A stretch of DNA of 64,000 nt from Puccinellia tenuiflora (GCA_012064385.1 QRDG01000395.1:1535620-1599619), one strand, 5' to 3'; counted from the first letter of the stretch, positions 22,373 to 34,486 are shown. The notes: generated by a model from the sequence alone, not told the origin. A program made the numbers and translations.

Positions 22373-23447
22373 GTCTGAACCCAGAACGCCGCGCCGCACC
22401 TCTGTCAGTTTTGCTGGTGGACGAAGCAGGGGAAGTTCACATCTGCAATCAGGTGAAGCTCATATGGCAGGCGCAAGTGGACTCCGATCTCTGCCAAGAG
22501 CGTGGATGGGAGGTGCCTCCAATGGCCGCTTGGGTGCCTGACGGAGAGATCGACCGTGGGAACCCTTCCGCGCGGGAGCTGCGTCCGATGGACCTGGGAC
22601 GGGCCCTCCTGAAGACGGAGCACGAGATTTGGGGGAAACGACGGTGGCTGCCAGTCGTGGTGGTGCTGGCAGGTCCGGGAGGCGGGATGAGGGTCCCCGG
22701 CGGCGGCGGGACGCCGTGGTGGTGGCGGCCACGGTTGGCTGGATCTCGAGCGCGGGGATGGTTCAGGCGGGGCGACGCACCGGCGGGTAGAGGGGCTCCA
22801 CGGCGAGCCAGACGGCAGCGGTAATGGTGCTAGGCTCAGGTGGGGAGCAGGGCTGCCGCGCGCCGGCTCCAGAGAGGAAGCAGTCGACGGCGCACCATTG
22901 GAGGAGCAGGGCTGCCGCGCCCGGGGAGGTGCTGGAGCGCCACGGGGGAGCCGCACCGTGCGCCGCACCCGGAGGAAGTGGCGGTGGTGGGCTTCCGCCG
23001 GTGGTGAGGGGCGCCGGGGCGGATTTAGCAGCGGAGGGAGGTGGGGAGCCGGCGCACGACGGAGGTGAGCTGGGCCTCGCCGATGAGCGGGAGCTTTGGG
23101 GCGGCGATCCGACGAGGATGCGGAGCGCGCGGTGGGGCTCGGTGGCCAGGTGCAGGGGACGTCGGCGGAGGAATCTGGACAGGGACGAAGCACGCCGGCG
23201 AGGGATGCTGGCCTGGGGCTGCGCGGGGACAAGAGGTTGAGGGCGGCGGCGCTCGGTGGGTCAGGGTTGGGGATGAGGAGGTCGCGCTGGGAGGTTGCGT
23301 GGGATGGGTTGACCGGTTCGGTATTTTAACGGGATAAGAAGGTGGACTAAGGTGGGTTTTTTAGTCGGGATAAGAAGGTGATTAGGAGGGGTTCTAGAAT
23401 AACTATTCTAGAACATCTTAAGGGGGGTTGCAGAATAGTCCTGCTCT
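21296..23447. mobile_element. 2.1 kb TIR element, unit 2 copy
   Basis: This is the copy of 9,703-11,838, including the GAACTTC motif array (about 21,346-22,307), an expanded (CT)16 at 22,338-22,369 and the GC-rich kilobase. It sits in (TA)n on the left and abuts the LINE 3' tail on the right. Confidence 0.65.
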
Positions 23448-23700
23448 ATATATATATTTGAGGTTTAAGGCAGTCGTTCTGCCATCCAATTAGATAGAAT
23501 AGAGTGTTATATATGTACATCGTCACATTACAAGTTTTCGCAACAAGGATGCTATCCAACTACGAGAGCTCCCGGGTCCTGAGTGTTGAGCATACGCCCG
23601 CTGCGCAAAATCCTCCCACACAAGGTGCGCCACTGCTTCCGGCAAAACCACAACATTCCTGAAAGTCCTTCGGTTTCTCTCCTTCTAAACGCCCCACATG

Positions 23701-24645
23701 CAGGGCCGGCTTTGGCCCTGGGCGAGAGGGACGAGGGCTTCAGGCCCGGCATAAATAGGGGCCCATATTAGATACACAGTACATATATAGTGCAGATATA
23801 GAAAAGGAAAAAAAAGGCCCAAGCATGAGACGTCCAGCCCAGCAAGCACCCAGCCATGCACGGAACGGGAAGAAGTTGTCGTTTCCTTTTCCGAGTCTTC
23901 TCGTTTTCTCGATCAAATCATGCACGGAGACGGTGGCCATCAGCGCGTCCTCGCCCAGTCGCCACGCCCAGCATTCGCCTCGCGCAGTCACGGCGCCGCG
24001 CCCTCGCCGGCTCGTCCAGTCGCCTCGCGCGGTCGCACCCTCGCCCAGTCTCCTCGCGTCCTCGCCCGAAACCAGAAGCTGAGTTTGGGGATCAAATCAG
24101 CAAGAATTTGGCAGAGAGATCAAGATCATCTTTCAGAAGGTAATTCTCAGATCAATCTATTCCTTAATCCTTATTTCTGGGCGAATATTTTCCCGTGGTC
24201 TCAAACTCTCAATCTAAAACCTCAAACCATCAATCTCTAATCTGGTTTCTCACTTGCAGCGTAATCATGTTGCCAAAAAAAAATTATCTGGCAGTCAGAA
24301 GAGAAACAACAAGAAAAGATAAGAATATGCTACTATACATATTATTGATCTTGACACTCTCATTGTGATTTTGGGTCAAAAAATGCACAGAAGTATCTTT
24401 TTTCATGATTATTGGAGGTTAGCATGCTATTTTTATATATTTTTTTGTACGTTGTAGTTTCTATGATACTTGGTTTGGAACAAAGTCAAGGAAAGATAAC
24501 AATGTTTTGATTTTAACGAAAAATTATCAGTTTTATGACTTTATAACGATTATATCAGTATTTGTATCGAATAGGATTTTTTTTCTTTCTTGGGCCCATT
24601 GGTGGAGTTCGCCCCGGGGCCTTTGAAATCCTAGAGCCGGCCCTG
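23701..24645 (+). mobile_element. Non-autonomous hAT element, third copy
   Basis: This is the copy of 529-1,473 in the parental LINE. It splits the LINE C-terminal frame between FIYAM and the downstream KERNRRTF. Confidence 0.85.
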
Positions 24646-24775
24646 CCCTCATGGCGTAAATGAAGACTCCGCTTGCCTCTCGTCGCCTCTCCTTCGGGAT
24701 GGCTGTAAGCATGCCGTCCCACCAAGCATTGATGCTCTTGCTCATGGGAGGGGGAGGGGCACCCATGGAACCAAG

Positions 24776-25624
24776 CTACCCGAAAATCTTTCCGCGGACA
24801 GTGGATGAGAAGCTGCACTCGAAGAGGAGGTGCTGGATCGTTTCCGGGTGAATGTGACAAAGCTTGCATATTGGATCCTGTGGCCAACCACGGATGGCAA
24901 GGTTGTCAGCCGTTAGAATCTTGCCGTGGAGGACAAGCCAAGCGAAGAAACGACACTTTGGCTCAGCGTTGGCCGTCCACACCTTTGATGAGCGAAAAGG
25001 GCGCACGAAAACAGAGAACTTGCATTTGTAGGCAGAGGCCGTCGTGTACATCCCCGATGTTGTCCACCTCCAGGAGATTGCGTCTGGCCGCGGCTGGAGA
25101 ATCACCCCTTGTAGCATGGAACACAGCTTGATAAATTGGGAGAGTTGGTCCGCTGTGGATAGGCGAAAGAGTGCACGCATCCAGTTTCCGCCCTCAAGCT
25201 CCTTTTGCACCGATCTTCTTTTCCTTGTTGCGAGGGCGAACAGCAGGGGGAATTGCAACTTCAAAGGTCCTCCTGGTAGCCAACGGTCGTGCCAGAAGAT
25301 GCATTTGGCACCGTCCCCAATCGTGATATCCGTGGAAGCCCGGAACAGATCCATGTCCGCGGCGTCACATGGCAACGCCGACCCCAGCCATGGACGAGAC
25401 GAATTAGTCCAGGCATACCACGGCCAGCGGAGGCGCATCACCCTTCTGAACTTCTCGATGTCGAACACGCCTAGACTGCCAAGGTCCTTTGGGCGGCAAA
25501 CTGAGCTCCAGTTGACCAGACCATGCGGTCTCGGGCCGGGGACGGCTCCCGGCTTCATCCAGAGGAAGCTACTCTTCAATCTTTCTATCCTCCGTATTAT
25601 CCACTTTGGGAGCTTGAAGACAGC
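24776..25624 (-). pseudogene. LINE ORF2, C-terminal part with zf-RVT domain
   Basis: The open frame continues ORF2 after the solo LTR. It begins with the thumb region (FKLPKWIIRRIERLKSSFLW), then VNWSSVCRPKDLGSLG, then the zf-RVT Cys/His region (CKLCHIHPETIQHLLFECSF near 24,820). An in-frame TAG near 24,775 ends it before the MSKSINAWWDGML segment and the hAT. The other two copies have frameshifts, so this is the best preserved. Confidence 0.85.
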
Positions 25625-26095
25625 TGACGTGGGTGTACCCTTCGGGTGTACCACGATTAAGATATATGGTGTTCAAATAAGCTGCGGCCCATAGAACAAG
25701 CCCAAAGAGAAGGCCCATACCGAAGGAAACAACCCAAGAAGCAAGGAGCTTATGTCAGTTGTAGTAATTCTCGAATTGTAACCCTAGTCGGTAGAGCATT
25801 CCCAGGACCCAGCCCCACTACATAAGGGCTGGGAGGGCCGCCGATCTAGGACACGCTCATACTCACCACCAGCAACCCTAACGAGATCGCATCTACCGAT
25901 CTCGCCGTTGTAACCCTTGTAAGCAACCTCGATCAATACCAGACAAGCAGGACGTAGGGCTTTTACCTTCGAGGGTCTGAAACTGGGTAAATCTTGCTTG
26001 TCAGCCGACAAATTCACCAACACCACCATCTTCTTCTCCTCTTCACGAAACCCAAGGATGACCTCCGAGGGATTTGGCGTGGTAACCCTACGTCA
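25625..26095 (+). mobile_element. Solo LTR, third copy
   Basis: This is the copy of 2,452-2,921 with the same ACAGC duplication (25,620-25,624 and 26,096-26,100). It separates the LINE motif MVIYHMA from VFKLPKW. Confidence 0.85.
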
Positions 26096-26100
26096 ACAGC

Positions 26101-27534
26101 CATGTGATAAATCACCATGGAGGAGAGGACCGCACAGCAGAGGAGGACCCGGCCGGCCCTAGTGAAGTGCCGTCCCCACCAGCCGGCCAGCCTGGCTCCA
26201 ATCCTATCAATGAGTGGCTGGAAATGGACCGCTTCGAGCCGGGAGTGGTGAAGAGGAAGGCCGAGGTAGGTGCAAGGGAAGGAGCCTCTCTTTGCCAGGA
26301 AGATGTCCAAAGCTGCAGCAATCTGCTCCTTCGTGCAGCCAATGGGAAAGGCCTCCGATTTCTGGAGGTTAGTGTGCAGCCCAGATGCGTCTCCAAAGGT
26401 CTGTAGAATTTGGCGAACCGCTCTCATGTCTTGAACGTCAGGGCCAACAAAAATTCCAGCATCGTCGGCGTAGAGGGACACACTGAAGCGCATAGGGCGT
26501 GCCCGAAAAGGCCGCAAGATGCCCTCCTCAAAAGCTAGCCGGAACAGGTGGTGCAGCAGGTCGATCGCAATCATGAAGAGCATAGGAGAGATGGGATCTC
26601 CTTGCCGCAGCCCCCTAGCATGGTGGATGGACGGGCCTGGCTTGCCGTTGAGGAGCACCTTTGAGGAGGTCAAAGAAAGTAGGAGGTAGATCCACCTCCT
26701 CCATCGTGCGCCAAAGCCAAGCCGCTCCAAAAGCTCCAATAAGTAAGGCCATCTGACCGTATCGAACGCCTTGGCAATGTCGAGTTTGAGGAAAAAACCG
26801 GGAGTCTTCTCTTTGTGCATTTCTTTGATCAAACCCTGCACGTGGAGGAAGTTGTCGTGTATGCATCGCTTTTTGATGAACGCCGACTGGCTAGGGGAGA
26901 CAATATCGGCCAAGGAGGGGGTGAGGCGAGTATCAAGCATCTTGGAGAAGATTTTGGATAAACTGTGTATCAAGTTTATGGGTCTGTAGTCTGCGATTCT
27001 CCCCGCATCATTCTTTTTGGCAGGAGGACGATGTTAGCATTGTTGAGAAGCCCAAAATTTGCTCCCCCATGCTCGGAGAGGGCAACTACAGCCGCGAAGA
27101 GATCCTCGCAAACCACGTCCCAGCAGGACCTGAAGAAACGCCCAATGTATCCGTCGGGGCCGGGGGCCTTCTCAGCCAGCAGGAAAAAAATGGCCACCTT
27201 TAGCTCCTCCATGGTGAACGGGGCATCCAGGTAGCTCAGATCGTGGTGGGCATACCCCAGCCGGTCCTAATTAAGGGAAGCAGGTCTTGGCTAGCTGCAC
27301 CGTGCCGAGGAAGCTACTGAAGTGCCCACGGAGTGCCTCTTCTTTCTCCTCGTGAGAGATTGCCATCCCGCTGTCCGTTGTTAGGATTTGGATGAAGTTC
27401 TTGTGACGTCTTCCATTTGCGCGAAGGTGGAAAAGATGGGTGTTGGCGTCGCCGAGTTTAATTGTGGACAACCTAGCCCGTTGCCGGATGTGGATCTTGT
27501 TGATGGAGGTGATTTCGAGGATTTTCTTCTGCAA
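26101..27534 (-). pseudogene. LINE ORF2 reverse transcriptase region
   Basis: RNA-dependent DNA polymerase for target-primed reverse transcription. Motifs are in order: an APGPDGY entry (about 27,160), NIVLLPKR, SQSAFIKKRCIHDNF, motif A KLDIAKAFDTV, motif B GLRQGDPISPMLF, motif C LYADD and the LHTNLQKSE block. The catalytic Asp residues are intact. Frames break near 26,975 and 27,215-27,270, so the product could not be made whole. The array breakpoint falls at 26,448, 12 to 15 residues after YADD. Confidence 0.87.
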
Positions 27535-27660
27535 GCTTAGACGCAGCCTCTTCTCCGCCTCTGAAAGGTCCCTCCTCTCTTGGGCGACGTCGTGTCTGCC
27601 AATGACCTCCCTAGCAATGGCAAGCTGGAGCTTGAGGTTACCGAACGTGCGGCGGTGCGT

Positions 27661-28480
27661 TCAGCCGCTGGAGTGCACCTCTCTACCCCAAGCCTCAGCT
27701 ACGGTCTCGGGGAAGCCCTCCATACGCAACCAGAAAGTCTCAAACCGGAAGGTGGCGAACTTGGGGATGTTGGCGGCACCGATCATGAGGAGAGGGGCGT
27801 GGTCCGATATTGAAGACGGAAGGGCCTGGAGAATGGCAGATGGGAAGGAGACGTCCCAATCATCCGAGCAAAAAAATCTGTCGATCCGGGTCATCCTGGA
27901 GTCGTTCGACCAAGTGAACTTGCGCCCGTTGAGGTTCAGCTCGCAAAGACGCATCGCATCCAGGGCGGCCTTGAATCTCCCCATGAGCCTGCGGTTTAGG
28001 TTGGAGTTGCTCTTGTCCGCTGCCATGTAGATCAAATTGAAATCTCCGAAGATGAGCCAACGCGGTGGCCTTGAACCCGCCAGCGTGCGGAGCTCGCCGA
28101 TGAATGCATTCTTTTCTGCCTCGCTCTGCGGGCCGTAGACGCCTATCGCCGTCTAGGAGAACCCATCCTCCCTGCTAGTGATTAAGGCCGAGATCGTGTT
28201 TTGAGTTGAGCTCACGTTCGATATACTGAAGAGGTCCGCGTCGGCAGCAAGGATGATTCCGCCCCACGTGCCGTCCGCCGGCAGGAAAGCAAAAGCATCC
28301 GCAAAACGCAAACCCACAGCCTCGATGATTATCTGCCTATCGACGGCCTGTAATGTTCTCCTGGAGGCATACGAGAGAGGCCCTGGAATCCCGGACGAGG
28401 TCGTGTACAGCATCACGACGGGCCATGCTGTTCAGGCGTCGGACATTGCTGCACAGCAGCCGCAGCTTATCTGCATCCAT
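27661..28480 (-). pseudogene. LINE ORF2 endonuclease (APE-like) domain
   Basis: The ORF2 start is taken at 28,480 (MDADKLRLLCSNVRRLNS), matching the usual start of grass L1 ORF2. Apurinic-endonuclease-like motifs follow: LVCLQE, WLIFGDFNLI, KFTWSND.RMTRIDRF and SDHAPLL. An in-frame stop near 28,153 (EDGFS then stop) divides the domain. This domain nicks target DNA to prime reverse transcription. Confidence 0.85.
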
Positions 28481-28677
28481 CAGGAAACGAACTGGAACCA
28501 CTTGCCTAGCATATCTGGCTTCAGAACTGGGTAGCAAAGCCATTGCTAGGTACAACCAATGAAGGCCAGACCTTAGGCTTTCACCCTGAAGAAAGACCAT
28601 CAGCATATCTGCATCCATCAGGAAACGAACTGGAACCACTTGACTAGCATATCAGGCTTCAGAACTGGGTAGCAACA
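28471..28677 (-). repeat. 138-bp in-frame direct duplication at the ORF2 start
   Basis: The text around CTGCATCCATCAGGAAACGA occurs at 28,471 and again at 28,609, so PVRFLMDAD is encoded twice, 46 codons apart. The upstream copy reads MDADML and goes on into a run with no family similarity. This is a local tandem duplication of the ORF2 leader. Confidence 0.8.
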
Positions 28678-28936
28678 CTTACTGACACAGGGACTCTGAT
28701 CGATTCATTGTCAGACTGCAAACAAACATTGGAGGCACCATGGCAACAAACTGCTGAGCCTTGAGTTGCCGGGGCCGAGGAGAGCAGTGACAGGGCAACA
28801 AACTGCCACACCGCAGGCAAACTAGATCACTAAACCTTACAGGATACGACACCATCGAGCAATAGACTGCAAACATGCAAAACGGGTCCTCTAGCAACAT
28901 TGGCTGGATGCAAACCCCAGGAGCCGACGTGTTCGA

Positions 28937-29431
28937 CTACGCAGCGGACGACGACAGCAGCCGCCCAGCTTCAGTTCCCACACCTGGGAGGTTCTTGTTG
29001 TTGTTCTTCACTGCGAGGACGAGTTCGTCGATCACCGCGGCTTCCTGGTCGGAGAGAGGCCCGTCGAAGAGGGCGAGGTAGGCTTGCAGCAGATTCTCCG
29101 AGAGGCGCTCCCCCGGCGGCAGAGAGCCAAGGCGGCGCGCCACCACCGCGCGGGCTAGGGTCTCCATTGAAGCTCCATTGCTTGGCCTTGCTGTGATCCT
29201 GGCAATCCTCCTCGCCGGCGATCGCACCACAGCCGCGGGAGGCGGTGCTGGCGTGGACAGAACCGCCTCGTTCAGCTGAGCAGTGATGCTAGCGATGAAG
29301 GAGGAAAGCGGGTCCCTGTCCGCGGTCGCAGCCGCCAGCTCCAGTGACTCGGCCCCGTCGATGACGAGCCCGGTCTTCTCAGCTTCCGCCATGATGACAT
29401 CCTCCGTCGCCGTGTCGCAGAGCAGCAGCCG
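28937..29431 (-). pseudogene. LINE ORF1, C-terminal part
   Basis: The frame includes MAEAEKTGLVIDGAESLEL and then NLLQAYLALFDGPLSDQEA near its end. The latter is typical of grass LINE ORF1 C-termini (an YxALFxGPLS-like block). It stops at 28,937, about 460 bp before ORF2. The N-terminal part lies beyond the Copia element at 34,676-35,150. Confidence 0.7.
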
Positions 29432-29436
29432 CGCAG

Positions 29437-29589
29437 TGAAAAACGTAATATGCAACGGTGCCAATATCGGCCCGTGTGGTGTGTATTTATATGCAAAGAT
29501 AATTACATGAGTTGTGCCTTGCCGTATAGGTCAAGGACTTGTACAACAGACCGGTTACAATAAAGATATGTTAACTACAAGGTTTAACA
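29437..29589 (-). repeat. Copia 3' LTR
   Basis: 153 bp, beginning TGTTAAACC and ending TTTTTCA on the minus strand. It differs from the 5' LTR at about four sites (for example ACATGAG against ACAGGAG). Confidence 0.95.
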
Positions 29590-29600
29590 CTCCCCCTCAA
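29590..29600 (-). other. Copia polypurine tract
   Basis: TTGAGGGGGAG on the minus strand lies directly beside the 3' LTR, the position required for plus-strand priming. Confidence 0.85.
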
Positions 29601-30968
29601 TCATAACTTATCTATGTTAATATTGCATTTAAAATCTTCTAGTTGACTAGTCGAGAGTGCTTTAGTAAAACCGTCTACCAGTTGATCTCCTGTAGGTATA
29701 AACCGTATGTCCAAAAGGTTCTGAGCTACTCTCTCATGAACAAAGTGATAATCCACTTCTATATGCTTTGTCCTTGCATGAAACACAGGATTGGTAGAGC
29801 GATATGTAGATCCAATGTTATCACACCACAAACATGCAGCTCTCGGCTGTGGTACCCCCAGCTCCTTTAACAAAGTTTGTATCCAGATCACTTCGGCTGT
29901 TGGATTCGCTAGAGCTTTATACTCAGCTTTTGTACTAGAGCGAGCGAAACTGTTGCCTGTTTCCTCATATTCCATGAAATCAAATTAGATCCAAAGAATA
30001 CAGCAAAACCACCTGTGGATCTCCGATCATATGGACAACCTGCCCAATCAGCATCAGAGAATGCACTTACAAGAACAGACTCGCACTTGCTTAGCCGCAA
30101 GCCAACAGAAATAGTTCCTCACAAATATCGCAAAATCCGTTTAACCGCTGTCCAATGAACTGTTGTAGGTGCATGTAAGAATTGACAAACCTTATTAACC
30201 GAATAGGCAATGTCAGGCCGTGTCAAGGTGATATACTGCAATGCTCCTACAATTCTCCTGTAAGAAGTAGAATCCTCATTACTTAACGCTTCACCATCTG
30301 TCAAGGACAGCTTCTCTGAAGTTGACAAAGGAGTATCAACAGGTTTACACATTTTCATATTCACCCGTGCGAGTATATCATTAGCATATTTCTCTTGAGA
30401 AATAACAACACCATCATGAACCTTCTTAACTTCTATTCCCAGAAAGAAGTGCAATTCTCCCAAATCCTTTAACGCAAAGGCCATACCAAGGTCACAAAGA
30501 AGGGCATCAACAGCTACATCTGAGGAACTGACTACAACAATATCATCAACGAAAGATTAGCATATAGATAGTCACTCCCCCTTTGTTGTAGAAGAACAAC
30601 GAAGTATCAGCTTGTGATGCAGAAAAACCAAGTTGCTGGAGCTTAGAGCTGAGCCTAGCATACCACGCCCGAGGAGCCTGCTTCAGGCCATATAGAGCTT
30701 TATCCAGTTTACAAATATACTCTGAGCGAGTGACATCAACATACCCAGGAGGTTGTCGCATATACACCTCTTCTTCCAAAACACCATGTAAGAACGCGTT
30801 TTTCACATCAAGTTGCCTGAGCTTCCAATTCTGCGACACAGCCAAAGACAATACCAGTCTAATAGTCGCAGCTTTAACAACAGGACAAAGTATCCTCATA
30901 GTCAATGCCATAGCGTTTCTTAAATCCTTTCGCAACCAACCTTGCTTTGTACCTGTCAATAGTACCAT
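29601..30968 (-). pseudogene. Copia reverse transcriptase and RNase H region
   Basis: Visible motifs are [42 protein letters not shown] (catalytic DD, preceded by a stop near 30,560), [12 protein letters not shown], then RNase H pieces [32 protein letters not shown] and [14 protein letters not shown]. The usual spacing is kept, but there are breaks near 29,975, 30,118, 30,545 and 30,890. It is inactive as it stands. Confidence 0.9.
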
Positions 30969-32302
30969 CAGCTTTGCGCTTTACCTTATAGATCCATTTG
31001 CAGTCAATAACGTTCCTGCCAGAACCAGCTGGAACCAAGTGCCATGTATTATTGCGCAAAAGAGCAGAAAACTCATCCATGGCTGTCTTCCAACGAGGAT
31101 CTCCCAAAGCTTCCTCAACAGACTCAGGTTCACCAGTAGAACAGAAATTAGCAAAACGTATTTTATCATATGGAATACGCCCATCGGTGATAATTTTTGG
31201 CTGCACAATACCATGTTGAAGACGGGTCTGCGAACGTGTAACCACAGGAGGACGTACAACCTCTATTGGCGCAGAAGATCCCTGCGCTGCGCTGTCCAAT
31301 GAAAGAGCAGGTGTGGCCGCAGAAGATCCGTGCGTGCCTGTCGATTGTGGAGAACCCGCACAAGATCCCGACCCAGACTGCGGAGATCGACGCTGCTGTC
31401 GCTGTCGTGGATCCTTGCGCACGCGCGGGAGACCAGCCTGGCGAGTCCCGAGGCGCCAGTTGGCTGGGACCAGGCGAAGATTCGCCTGCGCCTGCATCCG
31501 CTGGAGGTGGCCGATCCGAGGCTGATCGGACGGGGGATCCCAAGAAAGATTCCTCAGAGTTGTCTCCCGGATAGCGACCAGAGTCGGCAGAACTGAAAAA
31601 TCATTTGTTTCCTGCACAAACGGCTCAGCATCAGGGTAATTAGCAGGATTAACATCATCATTAGTCCGTACATCATTAACCCCAAACATAGGAACAAGAT
31701 TTGATGGAAGGAGATTAATTTCAGCACGAAGTTGAGCACCAGCATTTGGATGAAGAGTGGCAAAAGGAAAAACCGACTCATCGAAGACGACATCACGAGA
31801 GATGTAAACACGACCAGTTTTGATATCAAGATAGCGATAGCCTTTATGTTGCCCACTGTACCCAAGGAACGCACACTGCGTAGAGCGAAACTGTAACTTG
31901 CGAGCATTATAAGGACGAAGATTGGGCCAGCAAGCACACCCAAACACTCGTAGAAACGAGTAATGACCTTTATTTTTGAAAAGACGCTCAACAGGAGTTT
32001 GATTATGAAGGACACGACTCGGAAGACGATTAATCAAGAAAACCACCGTTTGAAACGCCTCATCCCAGAATTTGAGAGGCATAGAGGCATGAGCTAGAAG
32101 AGAAAGACCAACCTCAACGATGTGTCTATGTTTGCGTTCAGCTGAGCCGTTTTGCTGATGCGCATGAGGACAAGAAACATGATGCGAGATACCTACTTGC
32201 TGAAAAAAGGAATTGAGTTTGTGGTACTCACCACCCCAATCAGATTGAAGAGCCAAAATTTTCTTATCAAAGAGCCGTTCTACATGATGCTGAAAGTCAT
32301 GA
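30874..32302 (-). pseudogene. Copia integrase C-terminal half and RT N-terminus
   Basis: The long frame begins after the nested MITE with the integrase core (LQSDWGGEY, with the catalytic Glu in [18 protein letters not shown]), the Copia RAFGCAC-like block ([14 protein letters not shown]), a variable linker and the RT start ([20 protein letters not shown]). A frameshift at about 30,885 after DYEDT ends it early. Confidence 0.9.
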
Positions 32303-32312
32303 AATTTCTGAA

Positions 32313-32696
32313 GAGAGACAATTTGCTACCCGCATGGGTAGATACACACCCATGCGTTATACGGAGATGCAAGCCGTATGTATCCGTTTTAGCTTGTTTT
32401 CCTAGTAAAACATAGATATTTGGTGTACAAAACTGGTTTCAAAATTTTCAAAAAAATATTTTTTGGTCGTCATTTTTAGCTTTTTTTCATAGTTGACTTT
32501 TGGGTCAAACTTTACTAAAAAAATCACAGCGAATGGAAAAAAATCAGAAAAATTTCAAAATACTTTTTAATAATTCTATCAACTCTACTAGTGACATCCC
32601 CCTTGTCTACTTGAGTAATCACATTTTAGCTTTGCATATACGTTTCGGTCAAACTTAGGATGTGTAGCTACCCATGGGGGTAGCAAGTCTTTTCCG
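32313..32696. mobile_element. Mutator-like MITE inside the Copia integrase
   Basis: 384 bp. A 10-bp direct repeat AATTTCTGAA flanks it (32,303-32,312 and 32,697-32,706). The left end reads GAGAGACAATTTGCTACCC and the right end, reversed, GGAAAAGACTTGCTACCC; both continue into CATGGGTAG-TACACA. Removing it restores the integrase. The interior is AT-rich and non-coding. Confidence 0.85.
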
Positions 32697-32706
32697 AATT
32701 TCTGAA

Positions 32707-33420
32707 ACACATCAGATTTATTTTTAAGCAAATATATCCAAGTAAACTTGCTATAATCATCAATAAAACTGACATAATACTTGTTCCTTCCAACTGAGGG
32801 AATAGCAGGCCCCATACATCAGAAAAACAAGCTCCAAATGACTCACTAGAAGATTTAGGGTAGGGTAACTGATGACTCTTGCCCTTTTGACAGGCATCAC
32901 ACACGGACTCTTTATTTGACTCTCTAAACGGAATATTATTATCTTGAATAACTAGCTGGACAACGGCTGAAGACGGATGACCTAGACGCCTATGCCAATG
33001 CGATGAAGACTGCACCCCCAAAGCTTGCTTCCTTGATGACCAGGATGGAGACGGCATAGGATAGAGACCCCCCACGCATCTACCTTGAAGAAGAATTTTC
33101 CTCGTGTCCTGGTCCTTAATGGAGAAGAAATTAGGCCAATACTCAAGGAAAGCATGATTATCTTTTGCTAGATGATGAACTGAAAGAAGATTTTTGGTGG
33201 CATCAGGAACATGTAAGATATTGTTGAGATGGAAATTATGATTGGGAGTATGAAATAACGAATAACCAATGTGATGTATATCCATACCTTTACCATTTGG
33301 ACCATGAATCTGATCTTCACCATTGTAGCTCTCACGCATAGTCAGCCTATCCAGATCTCCTGTGATGTGGTTGCTGGCACCCGTATCAGTGTACCATGAC
33401 GGATCTACATGTGATCCTGT
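32707..33420 (-). pseudogene. Copia protease and integrase N-terminal half
   Basis: The protease active-site text (DTGAS) lies near 33,385, just upstream of DLDRLTMRESYNGE. GAG-pre-integrase and the HHCC zinc-binding region follow (WHRRLGHPSS...CDACQKGKSHQLPY), then the first catalytic Asp region and SFIDDYSKFTWIYLLKNKSD near 32,760. A frameshift lies near 32,840. Confidence 0.88.
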
Positions 33421-34486
33421 TGCTGCATTGGCTGAACGTTCAGGACCCTGGAAGCTCTTGTTGAATCTCTTCCAATAGCGAAACGCAGGGTGTCCTTCCT
33501 TGCTGCAAATCTGACATATGACACCAGAATTCTGTCGATTATTGGGACGGTCTCTCCACCTTGACGCTGTTGATAGCCACCTTGCTGCTGGTAGCCTCCT
33601 CCTTGGTAGCCATTGTTACCACTGTAGTTGCCGCCCCCTCCTTGATAGTTATTGCACCATAGTGATGATTTCCACCGCCACCGTTCTGACCATGGCCACC
33701 ACCACCACTGAAATTGCCTCGCCCACCACCGCGACCACCCTTGTTGCGGTTCCAATTCCTGCGAGTTGCAGCGTTAGCAGATAGATCATTGTTGCTGCTA
33801 GGGTTTTGTCATCAAGGCGAGACTCATATGCAAGGAACTGTGAATATAAATCACCAAGACTCACAGATTGCTGAGCCTTAATCATAGCTGTAATTGCTGC
33901 AACAAAACCATTGTATTCATCATCCAGGCCGACGAGCACATAGGAGGCAACATCATCGTCGTCTTGAGGCTTGCCGGCGGTAGCCATCTCATCAGCCAGT
34001 GATTTTATGCGGTCAAAATAGGCCGCACCAGAGGAGAAATTCTCCCTCTTTGTCTGGTTAAGCTGGGTATGAAGCTGCACAACCCTAGCTTTTGACTGCG
34101 ACGAAAACATCTCTGTTACCTTCTTCCACACAAACAACGGAACTCGTGAGTCCTACCAGCTACGTCAAAACCTCCCTCGTCATATTCCGAAGGAGATAAG
34201 CCAGCACAAGTTGATCCTGAGCGATCCACCGTGCGTAGTCGGGGTTTGGAACCATCACCTCGACATCATCCTTGCTCTTTTCCTTGACCTCCTTTTCCGG
34301 CTCCTTCACCGATCCGTCCAGGTACCCCATGAGTTGAGCACCTCGAATCTCCGGCAGAACCTGGGAGTGCCAGATCAAGTAATTCTCCCTCGTCAGCTTC
34401 TCTATCATGATCCCGCTAAGCGAAGCACCACCCGCCATGGCCACGGGTGACGAAGAGGAAGAAGCGAAGCTCATGGCGATTCTCAT
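33421..34486 (-). pseudogene. Copia gag
   Basis: It starts at 34,486, 20 bp inside the primer binding site. It shows the gag core LTRENYLIWHSQVLPEIRG, LMGYLDG, MFSSQSKARVVQLHTQL, SSGAAYFDRIKSLADEM and SYVLVGLDDEYN. Near the end are a Gly/Asn/Gln-rich stretch (about 33,560-33,760) and a CCHC-like knuckle (CQICSKEGHPAFRYW, with the last Cys replaced). Breaks near 34,150 and 33,780 split the frame. Confidence 0.85.

Larger units (their letters stand above)
14847..26448 (+). repeat. Complete tandem unit 2 (about 11.6 kb), last of the array
   Basis: This unit has the same contents and order as unit 1. It does not end at a junction: at 26,448 the LINE continues unbroken into its upstream reverse transcriptase and endonuclease. 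It is therefore the right-hand, parental end of the array. Its (CT) tract is twice as long as in unit 1. Confidence 0.93.
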
